Of a stretch of DNA of 26,290 nt, positions 1-7,703 are shown one piece after another; the first letter of the stretch is position 1; the number at the start of each line of letters is the position of its first letter. Source of the stretch: Agrobacterium fabrum. GTDB taxonomy: Bacteria > Pseudomonadota > Alphaproteobacteria > Rhizobiales > Rhizobiaceae. The stretch spans positions 1 through 26,290 of the forward strand of contig QFOL01000022.1 of assembly GCA_003241215.1 (NCBI GenBank), read 5' to 3'. The notes beneath the pieces were generated by a model. It searched no databases. It saw only the letters and a list, made by a program, of their open reading frames with translations, and was not told the origin of the DNA. The position numbers were made by a program, and so were the translations under genes.

Positions 1-1845
1 CTTGGCGCGCGTCATGGCGACATAGAGCAGCCGGCGTTCCTCCTCCAGTTCCTGGGTGGTGCCGACCCCGAGATCGGAGGGAATGCAGCCATCGACCACA
101 TTCAGGATGAAGACGGAGCGCCATTCCTGGCCTTTTGCCGAATGAATGGTGGAGAGGCTGAGATAGTCCTCGTCGAGCAGCGGCACGCCGGCCTGATCGC
201 TGGTGGCGTCCGGCGGATCGAGCGTCAGCTCGGTCAGAAAGCGCTCGCGTGAGGGGTAGCCGCCGGCGATCTGCTCGAGCTGCAGTAAATCGGCCTTGCG
301 GGTGTCCGCATCCTCATGGATGCGTTCCAGATGCGGTTCGTACCACAATCGCGCCTGCCCGATCTGGCCCGGCCAGTCATTCGGCGCCTGTCTGAGGCCC
401 ACCAGCATTTGCGTGAAGGCTGTCCAGTCGTCGCCGGTCTTCGGCGGCGGCGGAATTTCGGCAAGGGCAAGCAGCGGCTCGGGGTCTGTTGCAATCGCAT
501 CGAGAATATTGCCGGCCTTCTTCGGTCCGATACCGGGCAGCATCTGCAGCAGCCGGAAACCGGCGACGCGGTCGCGCGGGTTCTGCGCGAAGCGCAACAC
601 GGCCAGCATGTCCTTCACATGGGCGCTGTCCAGGAATTTCAGGCCGCCGAATTTGACGAAGGGGATGTTGCGGCGAGTCAGTTCCACCTCAAGCGGGCCG
701 CTATGGCTGGAGGTGCGGAACAGCACGGCCTGCTGTTTCAGGGTCATGCCGGTTTCGCGGTTGGCGAGAATCTGGTCGATGATGAAATTCGCCTGCTCGG
801 TTTCGTCCTTCACCGTCACGAGTTTCGGGCGCTCCAGCGACTGCCGCTCGGTCCAGAGGTTCTTGGTGAACCGCTCGCGCGCCAGATCGATGACACCGTT
901 GGCGGCCGCAAGGATCGGCTGCGTCGAGCGATAGTTGCGGTCAAGCGTGATGATGTCGGCAGCAGGGCTGAAGGAGGCCGGAAAATCGAGGATGTTGCGC
1001 ACCGTCGCCGCCCGGAAGGAATAGATCGACTGTGCATCGTCACCTACCACGGTCAGGCCGCGGCCGCCGGGCTTCAGCGCCATCAGCACCGAGGCCTGCA
1101 GCCGGTTGGTATCCTGATATTCGTCGACCATCACATGGTCGAAGCGGTTGCCGATATCGTCCGCAAGGACGGGATCGCTGACCATCTGGGCCCAGTAGAG
1201 CAGGAGATCGTCGTAATCGAGCACGTTCTGGACCTGCTTGGCCTCAACATAGGCTGCAAACAGTTCCTTGAGTTCGCTCTCCCAGTTGGCGACCCAGGGA
1301 TAATGCTGGCGCAATATCTCCTTGAGCGGCGTCTGGGAATTCACCACACGCGAATAGATCGCGAGACAGGTACCCTTCGTTGGAAAGCGGCTTTCGGTTT
1401 TGGAAAAACCCAGCTCGTGCCGGGCGAGGTTCATCAGGTCGGCGCTATCCTCGCGGTCGTGGATGGTGAAATCGATGTTGAGCCCGATCTGCTCGGCATA
1501 GATGCGCAGCAGGCGCGCGCCGATGCCGTGAAACGTGCCGGACCAGGCCAGCGCGTCGGTCATGATTGCCGAATTCGCCCCGATAACGTGTTTGCAGATA
1601 CGCTCGACGCGCCGCGACATTTCCGTGGCGGCACGTCTGGAAAACGTCATCAGCAGAATGCGGCGGGGATCGGCGCCGTTCACGATCAGATGTGCGACAC
1701 GGTGGGCGAGCGTATTGGTCTTGCCCGAACCGGCCCCGGCGATGATCAGTAGCGGCCCGGCCGTGTGCCCTTCTGCCAGCCCAACGCCATGCTCCACCGC
1801 CCTGCGTTGCTGTTCGTTGAGCTTTTCCAGATAGGCAACCGCCAT
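1..1845 (-). CDS. UvrD/Rep/PcrA-type superfamily 1A DNA helicase, C-terminus outside window
   Basis: Encodes the first 615 residues of an ATP-dependent 3'-5' DNA helicase. The frame is open from the ATG at 1845 to the window edge. Seen: an N-terminal Q-motif (LNEQQRRAVEHG, about residues 9-20), Walker A AGAGSGKT (36-43), a motif Ia region with TFSRRAA, Walker B DEYQDTN (241-247), a DRNYRS motif and, at the edge, ERRLLYVAMTRAK, which is the late arginine-finger motif of the family. UvrD-like proteins are usually 650-750 residues, so only the C-terminal tail is missing. AAGGA lies about 10 bases before the ATG. The family unwinds DNA in repair and replication; the specific role here cannot be told from sequence. 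It is transcribed alone, about 320 bases from the ABC operon. Helicase assignment is certain; UvrD versus Rep/PcrA-like paralogue is not. Confidence 0.93.
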   Translation of the reverse strand, partial: MAVAYLEKLNEQQRRAVEHGVGLAEGHTAGPLLIIAGAGSGKTNTLAHRVAHLIVNGADPRRILLMTFSRRAATEMSRRVERICKHVIGANSAIMTDALAWSGTFHGIGARLLRIYAEQIGLNIDFTIHDREDSADLMNLARHELGFSKTESRFPTKGTCLAIYSRVVNSQTPLKEILRQHYPWVANWESELKELFAAYVEAKQVQNVLDYDDLLLYWAQMVSDPVLADDIGNRFDHVMVDEYQDTNRLQASVLMALKPGGRGLTVVGDDAQSIYSFRAATVRNILDFPASFSPAADIITLDRNYRSTQPILAAANGVIDLARERFTKNLWTERQSLERPKLVTVKDETEQANFIIDQILANRETGMTLKQQAVLFRTSSHSGPLEVELTRRNIPFVKFGGLKFLDSAHVKDMLAVLRFAQNPRDRVAGFRLLQMLPGIGPKKAGNILDAIATDPEPLLALAEIPPPPKTGDDWTAFTQMLVGLRQAPNDWPGQIGQARLWYEPHLERIHEDADTRKADLLQLEQIAGGYPSRERFLTELTLDPPDATSDQAGVPLLDEDYLSLSTIHSAKGQEWRSVFILNVVDGCIPSDLGVGTTQELEEERRLLYVAMTRAK

Positions 1846-2167
1846 GCCAGCAATCCTTAGATAACCTGCCTGTCCCCACGGGTGAGAACCTTGTTCAGAG
1901 ATGGCAGTCGTCGGAATGTCCGGCCATTGTCTGCCCTGTCGTCGCAATGATTAGCAAAGACTCAAACAGCAATCCAGAACAAATGCTGAACGCATTGTTC
2001 CGGTGGTTTGGATGCAGTCGGTGGTGAAATTTATCGGCCCAAAAGGTCGCCCGTCCCCTGCCGGCGATTGTCCGCTGCCGGTTGGACGAAATCCCCGAAA
2101 TCGCGCCACGGGAGAAGGCGGGCGGCCGTGGATGGGCCGCCCGGTGTGACCGTTGTGGGGGAGATCT
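1846..2167. other. intergenic region of about 320 bases
   Basis: Lies between the helicase start and the end of the ABC operon, both on the minus strand. It should hold the helicase promoter, but I could not identify convincing -35 and -10 boxes. The only structure seen is the hairpin at 2120-2142, listed separately. No ORF here has both a credible ribosome-binding site and a recognisable product. Confidence 0.6.
2120..2142 (-). terminator. hairpin downstream of ABC operon
   Basis: A perfect 8-bp stem, GGGCGGCC/GGCCGCCC, with a 7-base loop, starting 26 bases after the stop of the last ABC gene. There is no T-run after it in the minus direction, so it is either a weak terminator or a 3'-end stabilising structure. 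Confidence 0.4.
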
Positions 2168-2905
2168 TTACAGGAAACTGCTTTCGAACAGCTCGCCTGA
2201 ATAGGCCGAATGGGTAACGCCCGCTTCAAGATCGGCCTTGGTCAGCTCATCGACAAAATCGCCGTTCTGCATGACCAGCACACGGTCGCACATATGGGCG
2301 ATGACCGCGAGGTCATGGCTGACGAGAACGAAGGTGAGGTCGCGTTCTTCGCGCTGGTCGGCAAGCAGGTTCAGGATTTCCGCCTGGATGGAGACGTCGA
2401 GCGCGGATGTCGGCTCATCGAGCAGCAGGATCGGCGGTTCGAGGATCAGCGCGCGGGCGATTGCCACGCGCTGCCGCTGGCCGCCGGAAAGTTCATGCGG
2501 GAAGCGCTCGGCGAAATGTGCGGGCAGGCCGACCTGCTGCAAGGCTGCGGGAACCTTCGACCAGCCATCGCCAAGTCCCATGGCGCGGATCGGTTCGGCG
2601 AGCGCCCGGCCGATGCGGTGGCGCGGGTGCAGCGAACCGTAGGGGTCCTGAAACACCATCTGCGCCAGTTTCAGTTCGTCGCGACTGCGGGTCTTGCCGA
2701 CCGGTTTGCCGTTAAAGCTGATGGAGCCGGTCCAGCCAGCCTCCAGCCCCGCCAGCGACCGTAGCAAGGTCGATTTGCCGCAGCCGCTCTCACCGACGAT
2801 GCCGAGCGTTTCACCCCTGTTGACCGTGAGGCTGACGCCGCGCACGACGTGATTGCGGTTTTCCTTTGCGCCGTAGACGACGTCGAGCTTGTCTACCGTG
2901 ATCAT
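2168..2905 (-). CDS. ABC transporter ATPase, DppF/NikE-like
   Basis: Cytoplasmic ATPase of a peptide/nickel-family (PepT) ABC importer, 245 residues. Seen: Walker A GESGCGKST (38-46), Q-loop VFQDPYGSLHP, signature LSGGQRQR (139-146), Walker B ILLLDEP (159-165) and the H-loop in LVSHD. DppF/OppF proteins are usually near 320 residues with a C-terminal oligopeptide-binding extension. This one stops soon after the nucleotide-binding domain, so it is closer in length to NikE. The start ATG overlaps the stop of the upstream ATPase gene as ATGA (2902-2905), implying translational coupling. It is the last gene of a four-gene transporter operon. The substrate cannot be read from the ATPase; the uxuA context across the divergent promoter suggests a sugar-acid compound rather than a peptide (inference). 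Confidence 0.92.
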   Translation of the reverse strand: MITVDKLDVVYGAKENRNHVVRGVSLTVNRGETLGIVGESGCGKSTLLRSLAGLEAGWTGSISFNGKPVGKTRSRDELKLAQMVFQDPYGSLHPRHRIGRALAEPIRAMGLGDGWSKVPAALQQVGLPAHFAERFPHELSGGQRQRVAIARALILEPPILLLDEPTSALDVSIQAEILNLLADQREERDLTFVLVSHDLAVIAHMCDRVLVMQNGDFVDELTKADLEAGVTHSAYSGELFESSFL

Positions 2906-3747
2906 CGCATCACCTCCGCATCGATGGCCTGACGGTCCAGCACCTTGAGACGCCGCACCGGATTGCGGGGATCGGGCATCGCCGCGATCAGGCCCCGCGT
3001 ATAGGGATGTTGCGCTTCCTCCAGCTTCGTCAGCGTTTCCACGACGCGCCCGCCATACATGACCAGCACGCGCTCACAGAAGGCCGCGACCATGCGGATG
3101 TCATGGCTGATGAGGATCAGGCCGGAATTATTCTCCCGCACCATCTCGTCCAGAAGCAAAAGCACATCCTTGCGGACGCTGACATCGAGGGCCGAGGTCG
3201 GTTCGTCGGCAATGACCAGCTTCGGCTTGGCGAGCAGCATCATGGCGATCATCACACGCTGGCCCATGCCGCCCGATATCTGGTGCGGATAAAGTGCCAT
3301 CACGCGGTCGGGATCGTTGATGCGCACGCGCAGCAGCATGTCGCGTGCTGCACCTCTCGCCGCCTTGCCGGTCAGCGCCAGATGCAGCTCGGCGGCCTCC
3401 GCCACCTGCTTTCCGATGGGCAGCACCGGGTTCAGCGAATAACGCGGGTCCTGCATGATCAGCGCCATCTCGCTGCCGCGGATTGCGCCCATCTGCCGCT
3501 CGGATTTTTCGAGCAGCGGCTCGGACAGGAAATCCATCCGCTCCGCTGTCACCGTGGCGCTTTTCGGCAGGAGCCGCATGGCGGCCCGGCCGGTGGTGGA
3601 TTTTCCGGAACCGGACTCACCGACGATGCCGACCCTTTCGCGCCCGACGTCGAAATTGACGTTGGACACGGCGGGAATGGTGTTGCGGCCGAAACGGACA
3701 TTGAGGTCGCGGACCGAAAGGATGGGGGAGCTATCAGGAACGGGCAT
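2902..3747 (-). CDS. ABC transporter ATPase, DppD/NikD-like
   Basis: Second ATPase of the same importer, 281 residues from the chosen ATG at 3747. Seen: Walker [10 protein letters not shown] (43-51), [11 protein letters not shown]-loop, a variant signature ISGGMGQR, Walker B LVIADEP followed by TSALD, and an H-loop in LISHD. The C-terminus keeps the [12 protein letters not shown] segment that begins the oligopeptide-binding extension, then ends shortly after it. The frame is open upstream to about 3798, but the 17 extra residues would overlap the permease gene more deeply and do not resemble the family; the ATG at 3747 gives a protein starting directly before the first beta strand. It overlaps the upstream permease by 14 bases and the downstream ATPase by 4. 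Confidence 0.9.
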   Translation of the reverse strand: MPVPDSSPILSVRDLNVRFGRNTIPAVSNVNFDVGRERVGIVGESGSGKSTTGRAAMRLLPKSATVTAERMDFLSEPLLEKSERQMGAIRGSEMALIMQDPRYSLNPVLPIGKQVAEAAELHLALTGKAARGAARDMLLRVRINDPDRVMALYPHQISGGMGQRVMIAMMLLAKPKLVIADEPTSALDVSVRKDVLLLLDEMVRENNSGLILISHDIRMVAAFCERVLVMYGGRVVETLTKLEEAQHPYTRGLIAAMPDPRNPVRRLKVLDRQAIDAEVMR

Positions 3748-4633
3748 GACGCGGATCCAGCAGGTCGCGCAGCGTATCGCCGGCGATGTTGAAGGCAAGG
3801 CTCGTCAGCAGGATGGCAATGCCGGGCATGACGGCGACCCACCAGTAATCGAGCATGAACTTACGGCCGCTGGAGATCATCGCGCCCCATTCCGGCAGCG
3901 GCGGCTGGGCTCCCAGACCGAGGAAGCCGAGTGAAGCGGCCGTCAGGATGATGCCGGCCATGTTGAGCGTCAGGCGAACGATGACCGAGGGAATGCACAT
4001 CGGCGCAATGTACAGAAACAGGATGCGCAGCGGCGAGGCGCCATAAAGACGGGCGGCGGCGACGTAGTCGGTATTGCGCACGACAAGCGCTTCCGCACGG
4101 GCAAGGCGCGCAATCGGTGGCCATGCCGTCAATGAGATGGCGATGATCGCCGTGCCGAGGCCGGCGCCCATGGCGGCCGCAAAGGCAAGTGCCAGCACGA
4201 GCGAGGGGAAGGACAGGACGATATCGGTCGCGCGCATCAGGAACGCGTCGGTTCGCCCGCCGAAGAAACCGGCCATCACGCCAATGGCAAGGCCGATAGG
4301 ACCGACGATGATCGAAACCGATAAAACGGTCTGGATCGTGATGCGGGTGCCGTAAACAAGCCGGCTGAAAATGTCGCGGCCGAATTCGTCGGTTCCGGCC
4401 AGATGTGTCCAGCTGGGTGGTTGAAGCGCGTTTTCGAGCGCCTGGCGGGCAGGATCGCAAGGCGCGATGAGCGGTGCGAAAATGGCGACCAGAACCAGAA
4501 TGGCCAGAATGGCGAAGCCGAACATTCCAAGCGGTTCGTCCGCGAGCTTTCGAAGTGTCCGCGCGGTGGTGGTTGAGATGCGCGACAGGGCGCTGGGACG
4601 ATCAACAGTATTGTTATGCGCGATATCGGTCAT
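3734..4633 (-). CDS. ABC transporter permease, DppC-like
   Basis: Inner-membrane permease of 299 residues. Seen: an N-terminal cytoplasmic stretch, a first membrane helix (FGFAILAILVLVAIFAPLIA, about 39-58), the family segment HLAGTDEFGRDIFSRL, further hydrophobic helices, and the cytoplasmic EAA loop that contacts the ATPases (around EALVVRNTDYVAAARLYGAS). Length and order match DppC/OppC/NikC. Its ATG overlaps the stop of the DppB-like gene by 4 bases (ATGA, 4630-4633) and its 3' end overlaps the next gene by 14 bases. This tight packing is typical of stoichiometric ABC subunits. Confidence 0.92.
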   Translation of the reverse strand: MTDIAHNNTVDRPSALSRISTTTARTLRKLADEPLGMFGFAILAILVLVAIFAPLIAPCDPARQALENALQPPSWTHLAGTDEFGRDIFSRLVYGTRITIQTVLSVSIIVGPIGLAIGVMAGFFGGRTDAFLMRATDIVLSFPSLVLALAFAAAMGAGLGTAIIAISLTAWPPIARLARAEALVVRNTDYVAAARLYGASPLRILFLYIAPMCIPSVIVRLTLNMAGIILTAASLGFLGLGAQPPLPEWGAMISSGRKFMLDYWWVAVMPGIAILLTSLAFNIAGDTLRDLLDPRHARS

Positions 4634-5658
4634 CGTGCGGCCTCCCGTGTACGGGGATCGAGCGTGGTGTAGGCCAGATCGGCGAGGAAATTGAGCAACA
4701 TGAAAATGAAGCCGATGACGATGGTGGCGGCCAGAATCGCATTCATGTCGCCGATGAGCAGCGCGTTCGTCATATATTGGCCGATGCCGGGCCAGGAGAA
4801 GACGATCTCCGTGACGACGGCGCCTTCCAGCAGGTTGCCATAGGAGATTGCCAGAACGGTGATGAGCTGCACGGCGATGTTGGGCAGCACATGGCGGGTT
4901 ATGGTGCGTGCGGGGCTGACACCCTTGGCCCGTGCCGCGATGACATAATCCTGGCTGAGCTGTTCGAGGGTGAAGGCCCTCGTCATGCGGGTAATATAGG
5001 CCATGGCCATATAGGCGAGGATGACCGCCGGTAGGATGATGTGCGAGAGAGCGTTCCAGAAGATTTCGGTCTCGCCGGCAAGCAGGCTGTCGACCAGCAT
5101 CAACCCCGTCTTCGGTTCCACGAGGCCTTCGTAGAAAACATCGACCCGGCCAGGTCCTCCGACCAGATTGAAACTGGCGTAGAAAATCACGAGACCAACG
5201 ATACCGAACCAGAAGACCGGTATCGAATGCCCCACAAGCGCAAAAACACGCGCGAATTTGTCGATGAAGGTGTCGCGGAAGAGGGCGGCGGCAAGACCGA
5301 GTGGGACGCCGACGACCGTCGAGATGATGATCGCCAGCGTGGCGAGTTCGAAGGTGGCGGGGAAAGCCTGCGCCAGATCGCGGGTAACGGGGTTGCCGGT
5401 CAGGATCGCAATGCCGAAATCGCCATGCAGCAGGCCGCGCAGATAGATGAAGAATTGCTGGTAAAGCGGCAGGTCGAGCCCCAGCCGCGCTCGCATGGCC
5501 TCATAGGCCTTGGGATCGGCAAGTTCGCCGACGATTGCCCCGACCGGATCACTCGGCATGACCCGGCCGATGATGAAGGTGATGCAGAGCAGGATGAAGA
5601 GGCTGACGATCAGTTGCAGAAAACGATGTCCAAGCCCGCGCAGTGAGATTTCCGTCAT
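4630..5658 (-). CDS. ABC transporter permease, DppB-like
   Basis: Inner-membrane permease of 342 residues, partner of the DppC-like protein. Seen: an N-terminal helix (LQLIVSLFILLCITFIIGRV), the family motif MPSDPVGAIVG, LGLDLPLYQQFFIYL, LLHGDFG, GHSIPVFWFGI, and the EAA loop around QDYVIAARAKGVSPARTI. A GTG at 5670 is in frame, but AGGGA would lie only one base from it. The same AGGGA is well spaced from the ATG at 5658, which I therefore chose. That ATG overlaps the TAA of a 35-codon ORF as TAATG. The first large gene of the transporter operon; the binding-protein gene is not in this operon but in the divergent unit. Confidence 0.9.
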   Translation of the reverse strand: MTEISLRGLGHRFLQLIVSLFILLCITFIIGRVMPSDPVGAIVGELADPKAYEAMRARLGLDLPLYQQFFIYLRGLLHGDFGIAILTGNPVTRDLAQAFPATFELATLAIIISTVVGVPLGLAAALFRDTFIDKFARVFALVGHSIPVFWFGIVGLVIFYASFNLVGGPGRVDVFYEGLVEPKTGLMLVDSLLAGETEIFWNALSHIILPAVILAYMAMAYITRMTRAFTLEQLSQDYVIAARAKGVSPARTITRHVLPNIAVQLITVLAISYGNLLEGAVVTEIVFSWPGIGQYMTNALLIGDMNAILAATIVIGFIFMLLNFLADLAYTTLDPRTREAAR

Positions 5659-5765
5659 TACCGGTCGCACTTCCCTGTGAGAACGCCGTCAGCGGCCGAG
5701 GCCTTGCGCGCTGCTCGCGGCAGACGGGCAATTCTCCATTGTAAAAACTCTTGATGGTACTTCAT
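5658..5765 (-). CDS. 35-residue small ORF coupled to the DppB-like permease
   Basis: An unrecognised ORF of 35 codons directly upstream of the permease. Its ATG at 5765 follows GGGAGGAG with about 7 bases spacing, the best ribosome-binding site in this operon. Its TAA (5660-5658) shares one base with the permease ATG (TAATG), the usual layout for translational coupling. The peptide begins MKYHQEFLQW, then has an arginine- and alanine-rich middle (RIARLPRAARKASA) and a hydrophilic end with a single cysteine. It has no membrane helix and no signal peptide. It could be a leader peptide that delivers ribosomes to the permease start, a small regulatory peptide, or a chance ORF. No annotated relative is known to me. 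Confidence 0.5.
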   Translation of the reverse strand: MKYHQEFLQWRIARLPRAARKASAADGVLTGKCDR

Positions 5766-5794
5766 CCCAACTCCTCCCTGAGTTAACATGAAAA

Positions 5795-5825
5795 CATATG
5801 ACGTGCTGCCATGTCATCATATGAG
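5795..5825. promoter_or_regulatory. candidate GntR operator in the divergent promoter region
   Basis: Contains GTCATCATATGAG at 5813-5825, which differs at one of 13 positions from the reverse complement of the element before uxuA (6609-6621). A half site, CATATGAC, lies at 5795-5802. GntR/FadR-type regulators bind short dyads of this size. The site is between the transporter operon and the regulator gene and so could control both directions. That the adjacent GntR protein binds it is inference. Confidence 0.5.
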
Positions 5826-5864
5826 TAGCGAAGGGATTCGTATTCTGCAAGAGGGAAGAGTGGC

Positions 5865-6578
5865 ATGATGGGCGACAAAGCGAGGCCGCGGGAGAGGCGG
5901 GCGCAACAGATCATCGATAATCTCAGCGCAGAAATTCGCAGTGGAAAACTGAAGAATGGCGATCAGCTTCCCACCGAGCCGGAGCTTGAGCGCAGCTATG
6001 GCGTGAGCCGCACCGTGGTTCGCGAGGCGATTGCGGATTTGCGCTCTGCCGGCTATGTCGTTCCCATCCAGGGCAAGGGTGTTTTCGTCAGCAATGCCAG
6101 CGAATGGGCCGGCGTGAAACTGACGCAATCCGAAGTCGGAACCATTGCCGAAACGCTTGAGATGCTGGAGTTCCGGCTTGCAACGGAAGGGGAGGCGGCG
6201 GCAATCGCCGCCTATCGCCGTACAGCCCAGCAGGAGGCTGCAATCTCGGCGGCGCACCGGAAAATGGCCCGCGCCATCGATGCGGGTGAGACCACCGTCG
6301 ATGCCGATTATGAGTTTCACACGGCCATCGCCATAGCCACCAACAACCGCTTTTATCTGGAGGCCCTGCGTCAGTTCGGTTCGCGCTCGATACCACGCGG
6401 GCAGTTCCCGACCCTGCCGGAAACTGGCGATGCGAATTATCTTCGCAAAGTGCAGGCCGAGCACGAGGCAATCCTGCGCGCCATCGTCGAGCAGGATCCG
6501 GACGCGGCGCGAAAAGCCATGCGCGAACATATGCTTGCGAGCCAGCGCCGTTACAGATTGCTATCTGAGGCGCAATAG
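5865..6578 (+). CDS. GntR-family transcriptional regulator, FadR (FCD) subfamily
   Basis: DNA-binding regulator of 237 residues. Seen: an N-terminal winged helix-turn-helix (about 10-75) with GDQLPTEPELERSYGVSRTVVREAIADLRSAGYV and the wing segment IQGKGVFVS, followed by an all-helical FCD ligand-binding domain. Residues fitting the FCD metal site are present: the D and H of DADYEFH, H of AEHEAIL and H of MREHML. FCD regulators typically sense carboxylated metabolites such as sugar acids, and UxuR/ExuR are relatives, which fits the uxuA gene 67 bases downstream. Two in-frame ATGs (5865, 5868) follow GAGGGAAGAG. Candidate operators flank the gene on both sides, suggesting autoregulation and control of the transporter and uxuA. 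Confidence 0.9.
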   Translation: MMGDKARPRERRAQQIIDNLSAEIRSGKLKNGDQLPTEPELERSYGVSRTVVREAIADLRSAGYVVPIQGKGVFVSNASEWAGVKLTQSEVGTIAETLEMLEFRLATEGEAAAIAAYRRTAQQEAAISAAHRKMARAIDAGETTVDADYEFHTAIAIATNNRFYLEALRQFGSRSIPRGQFPTLPETGDANYLRKVQAEHEAILRAIVEQDPDAARKAMREHMLASQRRYRLLSEAQ

Positions 6579-6608
6579 CATCTCGACACTCATCTTATTT
6601 CATGCAAT

Positions 6609-6621
6609 GTCATATGATGAC
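6609..6621. promoter_or_regulatory. candidate GntR operator before uxuA
   Basis: GTCATATGATGAC is a 5-bp inverted repeat (GTCAT/ATGAC) around a 3-base centre, located 25 bases before the uxuA start and after the regulator stop. It is flanked by TGCAA and TTGCA, which extend the symmetry imperfectly. A near-identical copy in the opposite orientation lies at 5813-5825. Repressor binding here would block uxuA transcription; the binding protein is inferred to be the adjacent GntR. Confidence 0.5.
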
Positions 6622-6645
6622 TTGCATGGAGAGAGGAGAGAATCG

Positions 6646-7626
6646 ATGTATGTCGGCACCCAGGTTGCTGCGCGCGATGATGAGGATTTTAAGGTTTGGG
6701 CGCAGCTCGGCGTCAAAAATATCAACGCCGATCCGCCCGGAAAACCCGCGAGCTGGACTTTTGAAGACTTCGAGCGCCACCGTGACAAGGTCGAAAGCTT
6801 CGGCCTCGTTCTCGACATGGTGCAATTGCCGCTGCCGTCGCGGCCCATTGAACAGGCGTCGTATCCCGATATTCTGCTTGCCGGTCCTGATCGCGACCGG
6901 CAGATAGACGCCGTCTGCAGGATGATCGAGGATATTGCGAGAGCCGGTATTCCTGCTGCGAAATACAATCTCAACCTCATCGGCATTCCGCGCACGGAAA
7001 TGGAGCGCGGTCGCGGCGGCTCGCTCAATGAAGCCTGGCGCTGGGACAAGGCGGACCATGATGCGGCACCGGGTCTCGCGGGCGTTCTTTCCGAAGACCA
7101 GAACTGGGAACGCATCGACTATTTCCTCGAGCGTGTGGTGCCGGTGGCCGAAAGCAACCGCGTGCGCCTGGCATGCCATCCGCATGATCCCTATACCCCG
7201 CCGGGTTACAGGGGCGTCACCCGTGTTCTCGGCACGGTCGAGGGGCTGAAGAAATTCGTGCAGATGCGTGAGAGCCCCTATCATGGCCTGAATTTCTGCC
7301 AGGGGTCGATCGGCGAGATGCTCGACAATCCGCGCGAGGAAATCGACGACATTATCAGGTGGTTCGGCAGCCGCGACAAAATCTTCAACGTCCATTTCCG
7401 CAATATCAGCGGCGGCAAACTCTCCTTCATGGAGACATTCCCCGATGAGGGCGACATGGACATGGTGCGTTCGCTGAAGCTCTATCATGAACTCGGCTAT
7501 CGCTACATGATCATGCCAGACCATGTGCCGACGATTGCTGGGCGCGATCCCGTCGGTGTCGCTTTCGCCTTCTGCTACGGCTACATCGCCGCGCTGATCG
7601 AAGCGCTTGATAACAAACACCTTTGA
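6646..7626 (+). CDS. uxuA: D-mannonate dehydratase, short form
   Basis: Predicted to convert D-mannonate to 2-keto-3-deoxy-D-gluconate in hexuronate breakdown. Seen in 326 residues: a TIM-barrel-like protein with HPHDP (178-182), NFCQGS (216-221), NVHFRN (248-253) and PDHVP (291-295). By order these match the His, Cys, His and Asp that bind the catalytic metal in UxuA proteins. E. coli UxuA is near 394 residues, so this is a compact variant. The ATG at 6646 follows GGAGAGAGGAGAG; the frame is open upstream but that part overlaps the regulator gene. Neighbours are a FadR-type regulator and a solute-binding protein; uxaC and uxuB, which would supply mannonate from glucuronate, are not in the window. 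A related sugar-acid dehydratase activity is possible. Confidence 0.82.
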   Translation: MYVGTQVAARDDEDFKVWAQLGVKNINADPPGKPASWTFEDFERHRDKVESFGLVLDMVQLPLPSRPIEQASYPDILLAGPDRDRQIDAVCRMIEDIARAGIPAAKYNLNLIGIPRTEMERGRGGSLNEAWRWDKADHDAAPGLAGVLSEDQNWERIDYFLERVVPVAESNRVRLACHPHDPYTPPGYRGVTRVLGTVEGLKKFVQMRESPYHGLNFCQGSIGEMLDNPREEIDDIIRWFGSRDKIFNVHFRNISGGKLSFMETFPDEGDMDMVRSLKLYHELGYRYMIMPDHVPTIAGRDPVGVAFAFCYGYIAALIEALDNKHL

Positions 7627-7636
7627 TCTTTCTGGC

Positions 7637-7666
7637 CCGCGACGCTCCGCTGCGTCGCGGCTTTTT
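7637..7666 (+). terminator. intrinsic terminator between uxuA and the binding-protein gene
   Basis: A perfect 9-bp stem, CCGCGACGC/GCGTCGCGG, with a 6-base loop and a CTTTTT tail, beginning 10 bases after the uxuA stop. It would end or attenuate the regulator-uxuA transcript before the binding-protein gene. Confidence 0.8.
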
Positions 7667-7703
7667 CCCAAACATGAATTACCGATCTGTAGGAGGAGCA
7701 GGT

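Noticed and set aside
316..1752. A 478-codon plus-strand frame antisense to the helicase.
   Set aside because: The minus-strand helicase motifs are continuous across the whole span; the antisense frame is rich in His, Gln and Arg without domains.
1951..2229. A 92-codon minus-strand frame between the ABC operon and the helicase.
   Set aside because: Overlaps the end of the ATPase gene, lacks a ribosome-binding site, and contains the hairpin region; composition is not protein-like.
5658..5670. GTG at 5670 as the permease start.
   Set aside because: The only Shine-Dalgarno-like AGGGA is one base from the GTG, too close to work, but is properly spaced from the ATG at 5658.
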